A stretch of DNA of 64,000 nucleotides from Allium sativum (lineage: Eukaryota; Streptophyta; Magnoliopsida; Asparagales; Amaryllidaceae): NCBI GenBank assembly GCA_030737875.1, contig CM060922.1, positions 754,861,603 through 754,925,602 on the forward strand, read 5' to 3'. This document shows positions 48,022-60,230 of this stretch, one piece after another; the first letter of the stretch is position 1; every line of letters starts with the position of its first letter. A program made the position numbers and the translations under genes. A model generated the notes under the pieces. It saw only the letters and a program-made list of their open reading frames with translations. It searched no databases and was not told the DNA's origin.

Positions 48022-48424
48022 AAAAATAAGCAAAATACATACCATCTTATGCCGAATTCGGGAAAAAAGTTTTGGACCAACAGTGTGTGTGTAAGTATAC
48101 GATTTCTGATTTGCAGAATTTGTAAGGGCCTTGGACTACAAAAACATGAAAAAAGATGTTTATCTGCCTGATATGAATAAATAAAAAGGGAAAAAATTCT
48201 GTGATAAAACTTAAAATTATACCTAAATTTTTTCATCTTCCCAAAACATCAAGAGTACTTTGAAATCCTCAAGTAGAATTTCGTCCGGCCTATTTTCAAG
48301 TCTCCCTTCATCAGTTTCATAAGCCATATAATGTGCCTTCTTAATACAACTCTTGAATTGACCTCAAAGCCCAATATTCATATTCATCCGAAATAATATA
48401 TCATTGCTTAAATACAATTCAAGC

Positions 48425-49068
48425 TAGGAATGGCAATTGGGCAGGTTGGGGTGGGTTTCTCGTGCCCTAGACCCGACCCGGACTTTTTAAACCCCGACCT
48501 GGACCCGCCCCGTAGACCTAGTGCAGGTGTGGAATTTTGCCCCGTACCCGAAACCCGTACGGGTAGACCCGACCCTCCCCGCAACCCGGTGATATCGTGT
48601 TCTAATGTACACAAGTTTATATACCTATATTTTTTATCAATAAATGATAAGTTATATACATATTATAATGTGTTCACAATGATAAGAGAATATAATAAAA
48701 TGAGTTGTAAGATAATAATTCAAAATGTATGCACTTATTATTGTATGATTATCATTGATGCAACTTAATATTATGAAAATTTTATAGTTTGTTGACTGAA
48801 AGAATATAATATTCAAATTATAACCATGTATACCGAAGAAGACTAACAAATAATCATTATAGTTATAAAGTGTTTAAATGATGTTTCAATCATGCGGGTC
48901 GGGTTGGGGCGCTTTAGCCGTGCCCCAGACCCGACCCTAGACCCGGACCCCCAAAAGTGGGTCGCGGGTCTACTCTCCCCAAAGACCCTATGGGATGGGT
49001 CTAAATGGGTGAAAACAGGGGCAGGTCAAGTGGGTTTGGACCCTAGACCCGCCCCATTGCCATTCCTA
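48425..49068. mobile_element. hAT-type MITE (644 bp), GGGTC-rich ends
   Basis: Starts TAGGAATGGCAATTGGG and ends CCCCATTGCCATTCCTA, with flanking octamers ATTCAAGC and ATTCAAAC (7 of 8 match). The ends are full of GGGTC/GACCC words and the middle is AT-rich. No transposase. It lies in an intron of the CACTA-4 gene. Confidence 0.88.
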
Positions 49069-50584
49069 ATTCAAACATTAAAAAGAACAGTTATGCTACT
49101 TTTGTGACAAGTTTCATATATTTAAGTAAAATTCAGCTAAGTTTGCAACTTACCTTGACATAGTTCCACAGCGTGCCTTTCAAACTTGAAGGAACATCAA
49201 ACCAAGACTTGTAAGTAAGTGGAACACTCCTCTTTGGTGTTCATAAAAAATAACTCAGTTCATACATTACTTGGTCATCGTCTGAAATAGGTTGGCCCCG
49301 ATTATTCATTTGGATAATAACTCTTTTGTTATATGGCCTTAAATGAACTTTATCAATATTTGTTTTTTCCCTGAACCTTCTGGGAGCTCCGAATACCATT
49401 ACAAAGTATATACAATAGTGATGAGAAGTCTAGACATAACATAAATGAGAACTTAAACTATTAAAATCAGAACTCAATTAGATAATACCTTCAGCTTCTT
49501 CTACTTCATCTACTTCGTTTTCAATATTTATCGAGACACTTCCGTCAACAGCCGTATCCCTTGACTTATTCTTTGCACTTGCACTTCCACTTCCACTGCT
49601 GTTATTCTTCTAGCGTTCTTGCACAGCCAAATAAACAACCATTGTTCCTATTCCTTCATTGTGTGGTAACTCAACGCTACATGGCGTAGCATCAGTTTGT
49701 GTACGAACTGGATTTTCCCCTACCTTCGGAATTGCATTCTTATCAGTTTCAGATTCAACATTGGCTTGTGAACAAGTTGTTTGTCCAGGCTGAGGCTATG
49801 TAACCATAACCTTTTTGGTTCTCTAAAAAACGCACACAAAAACAATAAAATAGAAAAATAATGAAGCTAGTCTATAATTACCAACATAAAATTAAATCTT
49901 CATCTATAACGCACCTTTGCCTGATTTTTTGAAGTATCACCTTCACTAAGTTCATCAAATTCTGGAACATAATATTCGATATCCTCAGCAGACATCTTTG
50001 ATTTTGCTTTATTTTTTTCAAATTCATTTCTTAGTCCAGTAACTAATTTAGGCATCCCAAGTTTTTCAGAAACACTATTCTTCTATGAGATATTTTTGTA
50101 TATCTCCCTTTCGTATTCTGTAAGCGGTGAAGGTGGCAGAGGTGATAGATCATCATTCTGAAAGTAATTAAACAAGACATAATTGTAAATATTAGCAAAA
50201 TATGTAGATCATATATTAGAATATCAGATTGTAGTCTTCTTACCAGAAACTCATTTTCATCTGTATTTTCCTCTTCATCATATGGAGAATTATTGAAATC
50301 CAATTTACTCCTGACACCTGTTGAGTTGATATTCAAAGTTACATCGCTGATTTCAGTTGAATTTTCCTTCTCTGGTAACTTCATCGAACTATTGACTCTA
50401 GTTGACTTCTTGCTGGCCACCTTTTTCTTCTTCATATGTGGACTCGCAACGGTTTTGCTGATCACTTCTGGATCTTTCATTACTGGATTATTTAGCCGTG
50501 CCGACTTTCTAGGAGTAAAGACTTCAGTCTGCTTATTGTCGATAGGTGGACTCACAGCAGCTTCGCTCACTACACCAGAAGAGA

Positions 50585-50945
50585 CCTTTGGTAGCGTTTG
50601 AAAAACGCTACCAAAGATTTTGGTAGCGTTTTAATAAACGCTACTACAGGTCCCGCAACTAAAAGTCTGGATTTTTTGGTTGCGTTTTAATAAACGCTAC
50701 CATATGCTTACCATAGTTGCGTTTTCCAAACGCTACCAAAGGTCTGTTTGTAGGTCACTTTTTTGCTTTTTTCTAGCGTTTATTTTGAGCAACTAAAAAC
50801 TTTTCGTTGCGTTTATTTTATGTCACTATATATTCGGATGGTATTTGTACAACTGTTTTAGTAGCATTTCTAAAAAGCTACTAAAAAGTATTGATAGTTT
50901 TGTAGCACATATAAAATGCTACTACATATTGTTCATAGTTTATAT
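50585..50945. repeat. Left subterminal palindromes of CACTA-5 (GGTAGCGTTT word)
   Basis: TTTGGTAGCGTTTGAAAAAC, GGTAGCGTTTTAATAAACGC and GCGTTTTCCAAACGCTACC fold on themselves, with weaker GTAGCATTT/AATGCTAC forms out to about 50940. Confidence 0.88.
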
Positions 50946-51687
50946 AATTTTCAGCAACCAGCTTTGTAATAATCATATTAAAATCAACAACAATAATTAC
51001 CTTATTCAAACCAACAGTCAACAAATCATATAATGAACATGTTCACATAACTAACAACAAGTTAGTTACATAAGTATTATTCATAACCTTTTAGATAATA
51101 GTTGCTTGACAAAATGAGCAAATTCACGTACCACAAGCATTCACAAAAAGCTTTACACAATAAGTACTAATTAATATCATAATACATAACAACTGAAGCC
51201 ATGTCCATTGTTGTTGATGATCTTCACTTCGAAAAAGCTAATAATCTGTAAACAAATTCGATAATCAACAATAAGAATTTGCTATGAATTATCAAGTAAA
51301 ATTCAAACAATATTAATTGATTGTTGTTAACATAAACAATAAAACCAACTAAGTATATAAGCAAATTTATAGGGTGAGCAAACTACAACATCAGTTATTG
51401 CAATTGGTATATATAGAAAACTGAAATGTAAATATGCTATTAGATAGGATTCAAAGATTGCATTACATAATTTTGAGTTGGTTTTATTTCACTATTCCGT
51501 ACAATTCAATATAGTGTTCTAGCTGCTTTTACAATCCAGCTATTTTCTTCCATTCACAACTGAAAAACCGAATAACCAAATCAGAGAATGCAGCAACAGG
51601 AAAAGAAGAGGAAACCAATAACTAAGAAAATATACGAAGAAGTCAACTACTCTCTGTTAAACTAACACTTATTAGAAAAAAAATTAG

Positions 51688-52025
51688 CCTTAGTGCATGC
51701 CACCAGGAAATGGAGTCGATATCTATTTGGAAGAATCTTCAAGATTAGTACAGATCAACGAAGCCTTAAGTATATTTTGAAACTGAAATTCCATTGGTGC
51801 AATCATGGAAAAATGGCTCACCAAACTTCTTGTTTTTATTATGTACTAAAATACAAGTCTGCAAAAGAAAATATCATTGTGGATGCTTTATCAAGAAGAG
51901 ACGAATCTATTGAAAATTGTCAAGTGCAAATTGTAACTGTTATACAGAGCCCTTGGGTGGAGGAATCAGGATACAAAATTGAACACTATATGTTTTATAA
52001 GAAGATACTTGATGCTTGGAGTTAA
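51688..52025 (+). pseudogene. Ty3-gypsy RNase H fragment inside CACTA-5
   Basis: ALVHATRKWSRYLFGRIFKI, then STDQRSLKYILKL and YKSAKENIIVDALSRRDES are conserved blocks of gypsy RNase H and the segment following it. It is open over about 110 codons and isolated, without LTRs or other domains nearby, and does not match the diverged RNase H of the gypsy element at 31500-32050 closely. Confidence 0.85.
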
Positions 52026-53354
52026 GGGAGTTAGACACAGGAAATATCATATCATTGTTCACTTAATATTAGTCTAGAAAATATGTTGCCAATAGATCAT
52101 TCAAATGCTGAAATCATCAATACATTGATCAAAGTGTTCCATTTCACGAAGCAACATGAAAATAATTGATGTTGTACGGTTTCCTTGTCTTTTGATGCAT
52201 TATTTTACTTTAGTACAAGGTTGTATATGCAAATGCATGTGCAATCTTCGAATTTACGATGTATAATAACATTATTTTCATACCAAATACGATTTTGTTT
52301 TCATTTTGAAAAATACTGTTAGACCAATAAAATTCATCATTAGAAACTGCTCACAATCAACGGGTATAACTTATTTGATACCTACCAATTTAATGTAATA
52401 TATAACAGTATACTTTTTTAGCTAAAAAATGGCCTACGTTATTATGCAAAATATTTGCTAACAAATACTTTTTCTACAAACTAGAAGTAGTGGCGAATTG
52501 TACCAAAGTAATCGTACGCATATGCATAAAATTATAAGCAGAGGTAGGTAGTGGTCACGCACCTCTGTTTCTTCTGATTGTGTTTTGCTATTACACTCTA
52601 GCTGCTGGTCATACTTGTAGGAAAGCAAGCCAGTCTCAAATATAAACGTGCGAGATCTGGTCAGAGCAAGACAACACAAGTTATAAAACTTAGTAAAACT
52701 TTTTGAACAAGACTCATATGTCTTTATTAATAACAGAAAAGAAAACAAATCCAATTATATACAACCACCAATCAAAAACAAGCATAGCAGCCCAAACATT
52801 CTCTAACACCAAAAAGCAGTTCAGCCAACTGGGTTAGACCACAAAATAATCTGTACTGCCAAATTTTGGTTGAACCTCTAATAATTATCACCATTCAGTC
52901 TACCAAAGACCTTAAATTACCCATAAATACAAATTGAATTTCTCTCCAATTAATACTTAAAAGCAACATTTACTTATTGCTCTCTGCCTTTCCGATCTAA
53001 ACAGGAAATATAGTACAACTTAATTGAAATAGGAACAAACACCTTTGCATTACACTGGCATCAAAAATCTAATTCACCAATTTTTTAAAACTGTCATTTA
53101 AAGGACAAAATATGCCAAAGACTGATTTTACTTTTCACATCATTGTAACAACAAACACATCATATTGAGAGGTAGATGCTTCAAAAACCTTATCATACAC
53201 ATGCTGATCGGACTAAACATCTTTCCAGATCCTTCTCCTCAAAGCTACAGAGCTTCATGTCATCTGATACATATACACACATTCATAAGTACAAACAAAT
53301 GCGTGCACAAAACCAAAATATATTTGTATAGACATGTGAATGCTCACCTGTTCG

Positions 53355-54070
53355 TCTTGTATTCAGTGCCTACTGCCATATGTTCAGTTGTGTTTGGGAA
53401 AGAAACAGACTGGTATTGAGTGGTAATAACATGCGAAGAAGCAGCCTGGGATTGAGCAAGTTGGACATTCGTGGCCATGACATGCTGCAACGAATCAAAA
53501 GTAGAAACGAAGAGAGCATCAAGATCAGGATTGTTAACCTGAGAGATGGAAAATGATGGACGCATAAAAACTTGCACACATGGTTGCTTTGGAACTGAGG
53601 AAACACCGTGGATGATTCAACAAGACCTGCAGGTTGTGACTGTGATGGAGCATGAGATGGATAGACAAAAGGATGAGGAGCTGGCACATTTGAAACATCA
53701 ACTAAAGCTTGTGAGTACACATAGGGAGCATGGATATGCACTGGCAGTGCATAGTGGAGGACAAAGGGTGCTGCAAGAGTAGTAGCACCTGAAGCAACAA
53801 ACAAGGCAAGAGCAAGAAAGTGGACCCCAGAACTAGCTTTGGTGGTGGATGCACCAGGTTGTGGTGCAGTGGCTTGGAGCGGAGCATTTAGGAAGGGAAA
53901 AGAAGTTTGAGTATCTAAAGAAGCTGCAGGTATGCCAAGCAAGAGATATAGAACCTAGGATAAGGGTAGCAGTAGGAGATGCCAGAGGCAGAATAGTAGC
54001 CACTGGATTGGGGAAAGGGGAGGCAACGTACCAGAAAGTAGGGGAATGGGAGACATCAAAGGAATGACAC
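53355..54070 (-). pseudogene. Pro/Ala/Gln-rich exon-like segment in CACTA-5, unidentified
   Basis: On the complement an Ala/Pro-rich stretch (PAPHPFVYPSHAPSQSQPAG) passes with a frameshift near 53560 into NPDLDALFVSTFDSLQHVMA and ends at a donor AACAG|GTGAGC at 53349. Low complexity prevents assignment. It could be the N-terminal exon of a transposase-related gene of CACTA-5 or a captured exon. Confidence 0.35.
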
Positions 54071-56362
54071 TAACTTCTTTGCTGAAATGATTCTTCTGAA
54101 ATAATCACTGGGATGAGCAATAAACCTAGTTAGCCAAAGTTGCACGATCTAAAAATATAATTAACAGCAAGTCGTCTTTGACTAATAATCCGTGGATAAT
54201 TTATGTAGGTAAACATTGATATGGAAACATAACTAAGTAGCCTGAAATACTGAGAAAACATAATAGCGAGCAAAAAATACAGCCATTGTAAATCCTTGCT
54301 GACATACCAGCAAGTCTTCTAAGTGCTAACCAAATTCCAAGTCCATCTACCGCGCATGGATAATCCTTGATAGGTTGAGTTTGTGCGGGCTTGATTTGTC
54401 AATTACAAAACAAAGTAATGGCTTTTTAATCAAATTAAATGTTTACGATTACAGACTGTATGTAATAATAGATACCTTTTGAGGAGATCAACAGATAAAG
54501 CATGTTGCATGAAATTCCAGTCATTGTAAATCCTTGCTGACATTTCCATGGCATATTTGTCTGGGAACACTATTGATACAGAAATTCCGCCACAACTTAT
54601 AAGATCTTGGCGAGCTAATGCATTTATATTCATGTGTCATGATAATGTGGGGCTAAAAGTTTGTTTATTGGATGCAATGTGCTCAAATGTTTGTTTTTTG
54701 CCAGGATGAATGGCTCTGCCACTAAGCCTACAAGTATTATATTCTGACCGAGTAAATTTGTTAAGTTAACATGTTGCGATAGTTAAGAATTTAAGCTTAC
54801 CAGGCTAACGAGTTCATGGACTCCATAGTCATTGACACTAACATATCCTTTTTTTGATTCCCAAATCGCACATTGAACTCTTGTCAGTTCTGCCCATGCG
54901 AATACTTCATTGATCGCGATATGTTGTTATTATTCGGGTGAGGGAAACTGAGCTCAATGGCTAATGGCTTCAAGGTACTATATTTGCTTAAGAAGAGAAT
55001 TGTTCTTGTTGCATAAACTTTGTTGTTGGTAGTATTCATTCTATTCAAGTATGGGATCAATGCGCCATGGTGACCCAAAATTAAGTATCTTTTTTGCTCC
55101 GAGGCCTGAAAGTCGCTAATTTTTTCAGTACATATATAAACATAAATTTTAGCAGTCAGAAACTTTACAAATGATAAGAGAACACTGTTGAACACTTAGA
55201 CCATTTACGTTTTTCCTTATATCTGTTGCTGTATATCAACTACCATTACCAGTACAATGTCGACTGAAAACAAATTATGCTAGCACAGACCTTGAATAAG
55301 TTGAGAAATTGGGTATTTAAGAAAGCTTTGCCCATTTTGAGTGCTAATCGCTGCCTTGATCATTGGTAAAGGAATGGCTTGTTTGATTGAATCCGGAAGT
55401 CAAACACGGGGAATTGGTAATCAACCTCTGGAGGGGCGATGCACATCTTCGTAAGGGTCAGATTGAAAAATAATTTTAGGAAAGGAATGAATGCATCTGC
55501 TACTGATTTTAGAGAGTAATGAAAAAAATCTGACATTTTAAGATGGACAAACCATCATCTCTTGGAACATAAATGTCAAGGCTTATTGATAGCAATTTGC
55601 TTTCCGTCTTTGGATCTAAGGCATCAGAAAAATAAATACTTGTCACTACTCAAGCATTCATCCCTAGTTTAAGTATTTTAACATGATATCATCTACTCAA
55701 GCATTAATCCCTAATTTCATTCCCAACCACTATTATCAAGCTTAGTATACATTATACATGATCAAATATAAAACAATGCCAAGAAAATAGGATTTTTTAC
55801 CTTGTGAACAGCATTATGCTTTTCTAGGCAAATGTAAACATATAAACTACGGTAAAAAGTAAGTCCATACAAAATGCATCAAATATTACCTGTGTAATCA
55901 AAGATTAATTCGCACTGAAATATGGAATTATTGAACTTCACTATGAGATGCCTTATGTTTGAATCTTGTAGCACCTTTTGCGTAGCTCACCTGAGCGACA
56001 TCTCAAGAATAATGTCATCATATCCTATATCTCTAACAACTAATAAGAAGATGTCAAATTCTAAATAAACTAAACATAAAAATTACATAAACAAGGATGA
56101 CACTAACTTCATTACTTCCTTTAAAAATATTAGTGATATTATAACTTCTTTCACAAATAATAATGCAGTTGTTACATACTTTTCATATAGGTATTTCACA
56201 AAGCAGTAAAAATCATCTAGGATTAAACAATAATTATTATTAATGGATACCCAAATACCCAATGAACAAACCACCGATTGTAAAACATGATATATAAACA
56301 AGTAATATATCTTTATGAAAGAAAACCTTGATTGCATTCTCTTACTATGAGATCAATTTCTT

Positions 56363-57035
56363 TGCTCCATTGCTTCTCACGGTTTGGCTGGAATACTGCA
56401 TGTCTTGCTTCGTTTCAAGCTAAATATTGATGATCAAAATGATGTAAAGGAAACAATTGGGTACTTGGTAAGAACTAGGCATGCACAAAGTGAAAACTAT
56501 CCTTCAAGCGAGGAAGGTTATAACTTATAAGGACCTTTTAATGCAGCGTTCTCATACAGCAGGTGGCACTGCCCTCATGCTTTGCAGGACTGCTCAGGTA
56601 TATATGTTATGATATTATTATAAAAATATTGCATATTATATTTTACAAGTAACTCAAGCAATGTTGTGCGTTCAAGTTTTTCCTAGGGAGGTTGAGTTCG
56701 GAAATGCTTCTATAGAAGTTGGCGAAGTAGTGTGGAACCGAAGATTAAACTATGAGATTGGGCTCTTAGATGGAGTGTCAGGAAATGCTTATGTGTTCCT
56801 TTCACTGTATCAGATGGCTAAGAAACAAACTCATATTGAAAGAGCCAAAGCATTTAGCGATTTTCCTTACTGTAACGCTGACGAAATGATTGCCTGCAAT
56901 CAGATTACAAAGGATGCAGAATGCATGCATCTGTATTCACTATTTGAGGGTTTAGCCGACGTTGCTTGCTTATTGTTTGATTTGGCTTATCTTGCTTTCC
57001 TGGTTTTAATATTTGGATTTCGTACAAGAATGTGA
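56363..57035 (+). pseudogene. Captured LanC-like (GCR2/LANCL family) gene fragment with an intron
   Basis: Exon A (about 56363-56597) reads SHGLAGILHVLLRFKLNIDD, NYPSSEEG, a stop, and GGTALMLCRTAQ; a donor GTATAT follows at 56598. Exon B (from about 56676) reads VFPREVEFGNASIEVGEVVW, then GLLDGVSGNAYVFLSLYQMA, ERAKAFSDF, and after a diverged patch MHLYSLFEGLADVACLLFDL, ending with TGA. These are consecutive blocks of eukaryotic LanC-like proteins, including the GLCDGVSGN zinc-site region. The acceptor is mutated (CAA where CAG is expected) and Cys of the GLCxG motif is Leu, so it is not functional. N- and C-terminal parts are absent. The intron argues for capture of genomic DNA. Confidence 0.82.
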
Positions 57036-59819
57036 ATATATATGTTAATATGTTAGACCAACATTTTAATTGCATTTTGATCTAAAAGGGAGATTTCAAA
57101 TGCTTCTTATCAACGGTATATGCAAAACACACTATTAGTGGAAGAGCACAATTATGGAGAAAATTATCTGATGTGGCAGAAAACATCTTCTTACTGTGAG
57201 ACCTTACTATCGATTTCAGTCACATTCTTAATAACAAAATAGTGAGAGGGTAACAACAAATTATAATATAACTGTTGATATTATATTTCAAGAGTTTGTT
57301 CATAAATCATAGTTAAGGAAAGTTAATTACACAAATAACTTTTTTAGTTGGAGAGGGGTATTACTTTCATTAGCCATCGTAAATTAGATTGGATTTTGGG
57401 TAATTTCGAATTGTTATTGAGATTTTCCCACATGCATATTTCAATTCTTAATCATTCTTTTAGTCAATGTTGCCCCTAACTTTTCAGATTCTTTAACATA
57501 AATATCATTACATAAGGGACAACTTACCATGTAAATTTAACAAATTAGCCGCCTGTTTTTGGATGTCATCAAATCATAGATGCTTGTCTTAATGTTGATT
57601 TTCAGGAAAGTCATGTTTACAGTCTTATTACAAGGCGTAAACCGATCAAAATGTGTCTCAAAGAATAGAATAACCGTAATTGTAGCATCAAACAGTAATG
57701 TGATTATGTGATTCCTTTAAAGAAAACAATAATAACATACCCTTAAAATGGTAACCTTCTAGTATATAAGCAAATCTAAGCTTTTATTATCTCTGCTTAC
57801 TTCAAAAGCAATAGAAAATCAACAAAAGGTCAATATTGGATAATTAATGAATACTGATCAGCCACGTAAAGCTTTTTACTTCCAGGATGACTTCTAGGAA
57901 AAACAAACTTTCTCTACAAAATCTAGTTAAAATGCAGAGATTTGTTTAAATGTTCAAACTCTCTCTATGTACTCCCTCTTTCCTCACAATACATACAGAT
58001 TTGCATACTTAATATTGGATCTACAAATATATATATATGATACATAGTTATCTAAAGACCAATACATTAAAAAAAATTGGTGAGATAAACTCTAATTGCA
58101 TTATATTTATGCTTTTCTTTTAACTAATTTTCATTTTGTATTAACATATATGTGTCAAGCATCTGTTGGTCAACAGTTTCAATCTTAAGTCTGATGTCAA
58201 AACAGATATTAGCATGATACATACATCTAATCACTTGGCACATAGAAGTGCATTTAATCACGCTGATTATTGGACCTCTATAATTTGATTTTAGATTAGA
58301 GAAATAATTTATTGCAATCTTTTTTCCTATATTTCCTAGCACAGCTTAATAAATCGTTTACTCCATTATTCGACATATTCCATGACCTAACCAAAAATTA
58401 GAAAATACTTGTACGAAAAAATAATCAAAATCGGAAAAATTAGTAAATTCATTCAATAAGAAATTATTTTGATAGAAAAGCAAGTACAGCTTAATCTAGA
58501 AACAATCAAAACTCAGGGCATCGTAAATGCATACCTTTATGATGATTCTGATTTTTAGGGCACAGCTAATTCGAGAGTTCTTAAACTTGAAGAATCTGAA
58601 ACGATGTAGATCTTCGTAATTAAATTTTGAAATCTGAGCACGTGAACTTGAGAGGAAGAATTATTATTGTTTCGTATTGTGAAAAGATAAACTTAGGGTT
58701 CGGGTGACTTTTTCTTGAAGATGTCAATGAAGTGGGTGAAAAGGATAAAGGCGGGGAAAGTAAAGATCACCAAAAGTGTTGGCGGGATTGGTGTAGTAAC
58801 GTTGAAGTTTTTTATTTCCATATTTTTCACGTGAATGGTTGCAGTTATCTACCAAACGCAGCTACATACTGTAACCAATTATGGATTTTCTTGTAGTGGC
58901 TAATCACTTGGGAATTGTTTAGCCGTGTTGACTTTCTAGGAGTATAGTCTTGATCGGTCTACTGCTTCTTTTTTGCTACCTGTTGCAGATGGTGAGCGGT
59001 GACAAACTGCCTTTTCTGTGATTTCGAGGCATACACATAATTAACATGCATTCATCTGAACTTAGGAAGTTCTGCCCATATTTTTTCCTAGTTCATCACT
59101 AATTTACACACAAAAAACATACACAAATATTATTTAGTCATGACTATAAGACAAAAAAAACACAGTAATATCATATAAGCACTGTTTAACATAAGTTTGT
59201 TATAAAGACAAACATAATAAAATCAGGAATATGATTATACCTGAACGCACAGGTAAATCATTAAATTAGGCAACATAACAATCAAATAAAGAAATACTTG
59301 AAATATACATTGAGTGATACCTTAAGCAGCAGATTAAATTGAAGCCCTAACTGAAATTTGAAACCCAAACAAACCCCAATTGGAGACCAAATTGAAACAT
59401 CGAAACCCTACAACTCGAACTTGCCGTAATCGAACCCCAATTAAGCTTGTAACTTGAACCTTTAGCCCTAATTGAACCTGGGACTGAGAGTGCTTTAGAG
59501 GTTGAGTGGTGGAGTATTTTGTTAAGTTTTAGATCAATGAAACCCTTGAATATTTTGCTAAATGTTTTGCCGCTTTGTTTTTTTTTTTTTTTGTCCCGCA
59601 TAAAAGATTATTTCTTGCGGATTAGTAACGTGGACCGTTGGATCTTAATCACCCAGACTGATAATTTTATTCACGTGGCTACTGCAACACCTTGGATTTT
59701 CTATGCTAACACCTTGAAGCGTGTGTTGCAATAGACAAAAATTAGCATACCTATCGTTACATTGTAGCTAGCAACACCTTACATTTTCATTGCAGTAGGC
59801 TATCTATGGCGTAGTGTCC

Positions 59820-60230
59820 CATGGTTGAAGAACTAAAACCCAACACAACCAAAGTTGAAGCCTTGAATGTCTGGAAGAGTTCTGATTTCATGTGTGAGAA
59901 CTATGTCTTATATGGCCTTGGCAACGGCCTATACAATGTATATCGTACTGCTCGAACTTTCAAAGAACTCTGAACTACATTCCATAAGAAATACAAAATT
60001 GAAGATGCAGATATGAAAAAATGCATAGCAGGAAAGTTTATGAGCTTTAGAATTAATGATGCGAAGACCGGAATCAACCAGATTCAAGAGCAACAAGTCA
60101 TTATCCACGAATTATATGACAAAGGAGTGACTCTATGCGAATCTTTTCAGGTTGCCGCTGCAATTGGAAAGTTTCCTCCATAGTGGAAATATTTTAAGAA
60201 GATATGAGCAGATCATTGAATAGGCCTTAA
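59820..60230 (+). pseudogene. Copia-C gag, continuation after CACTA-4
   Basis: The frame resumes with KVEALNVWKSSDFMCENYVL, then YKIEDADMKKCIAGKFMSFR, INQIQEQQVIIHELYDKGVT and CESFQVAAAIGKFPP, all in the order of copia gag proteins. Stops replace Trp after FKEL (about 59971) and after GKFPP (about 60181). No zinc knuckle, protease, integrase or RT follows, so only gag remains. Confidence 0.85.

Larger units (their letters stand above)
50568..58898. mobile_element. CACTA-5, 8.3 kb, nested in CACTA-4
   Basis: Starts CACTACACCAGAAGAG and ends GGATTTTCTTGTAGTG, with GCT duplicated at 50565-50567 and 58899-58901. The left end has the word GGTAGCGTTT facing AAACGCTACC in several copies (50590-50940); the right end has AAACGCAGCTAC near 58853. 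It splits an exon of the CACTA-4 gene. It carries a gypsy RNase H fragment, a LanC-like gene fragment and unidentified open segments, and no recognisable transposase. Stretches 52180-53150, 54110-56360 and 57040-58780 hold nothing I recognise. Confidence 0.93.
45340..59040 (-). pseudogene. En/Spm (Ptta-type) transposase-related gene of CACTA-4, decayed and split
   Basis: Probable exons on the minus strand, 5' to 3': about 59030-58902, 50567-50244, 50157-49915, 49821-49489, about 49397-49154, about 48400-48240, 48135-48043, 46193-46104 and about 45765-45340. The 5' part has two copies of a TPRKS-T/A-RLNN basic motif, split by CACTA-5. The core has RGQPISDDDQVMYELSYF and SVPLTYKSWFDVPSSLKGTL, the conserved block of the plant En/Spm transposase-24 family, then SCIKKAHYMAYETDEGRLEN, SANQKSYTYTHTVGPKLFSR, LFVKTRKQKEGKVYKT and a final coiled-coil-like segment EKKVNKMFQDEFDAKVNQKV. 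Several stops (for example near 50084 and 49225) and a frameshift near 45590 break it. Such proteins bind subterminal repeats with TNPD-type transposase; here function is lost. Confidence 0.82.
44766..59816 (-). mobile_element. CACTA-4, 15.1 kb including nested insertions
   Basis: Starts CACTACGCCATCGAATG and ends CTATCTATGGCGTAGTG, inverted termini CACTACGCCAT, with TCC duplicated (44763-44765, 59817-59819). Without CACTA-5 (8.3 kb), a LINE (1.6 kb) and a hAT MITE (0.6 kb) it is about 4.5 kb. It carries a decayed En/Spm transposase-related gene on the minus strand but no TNP2-like gene. Subterminal words are GGCAACA/TGTTGCC (44780-45200 and about 59690-59800). It splits the copia-C gag. Confidence 0.94.

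Noticed and set aside
48408..49107. Pro/Arg/Gly-rich frames on both strands
   Set aside because: They arise from the GGGTC/GACCC terminal repeats of the hAT MITE.
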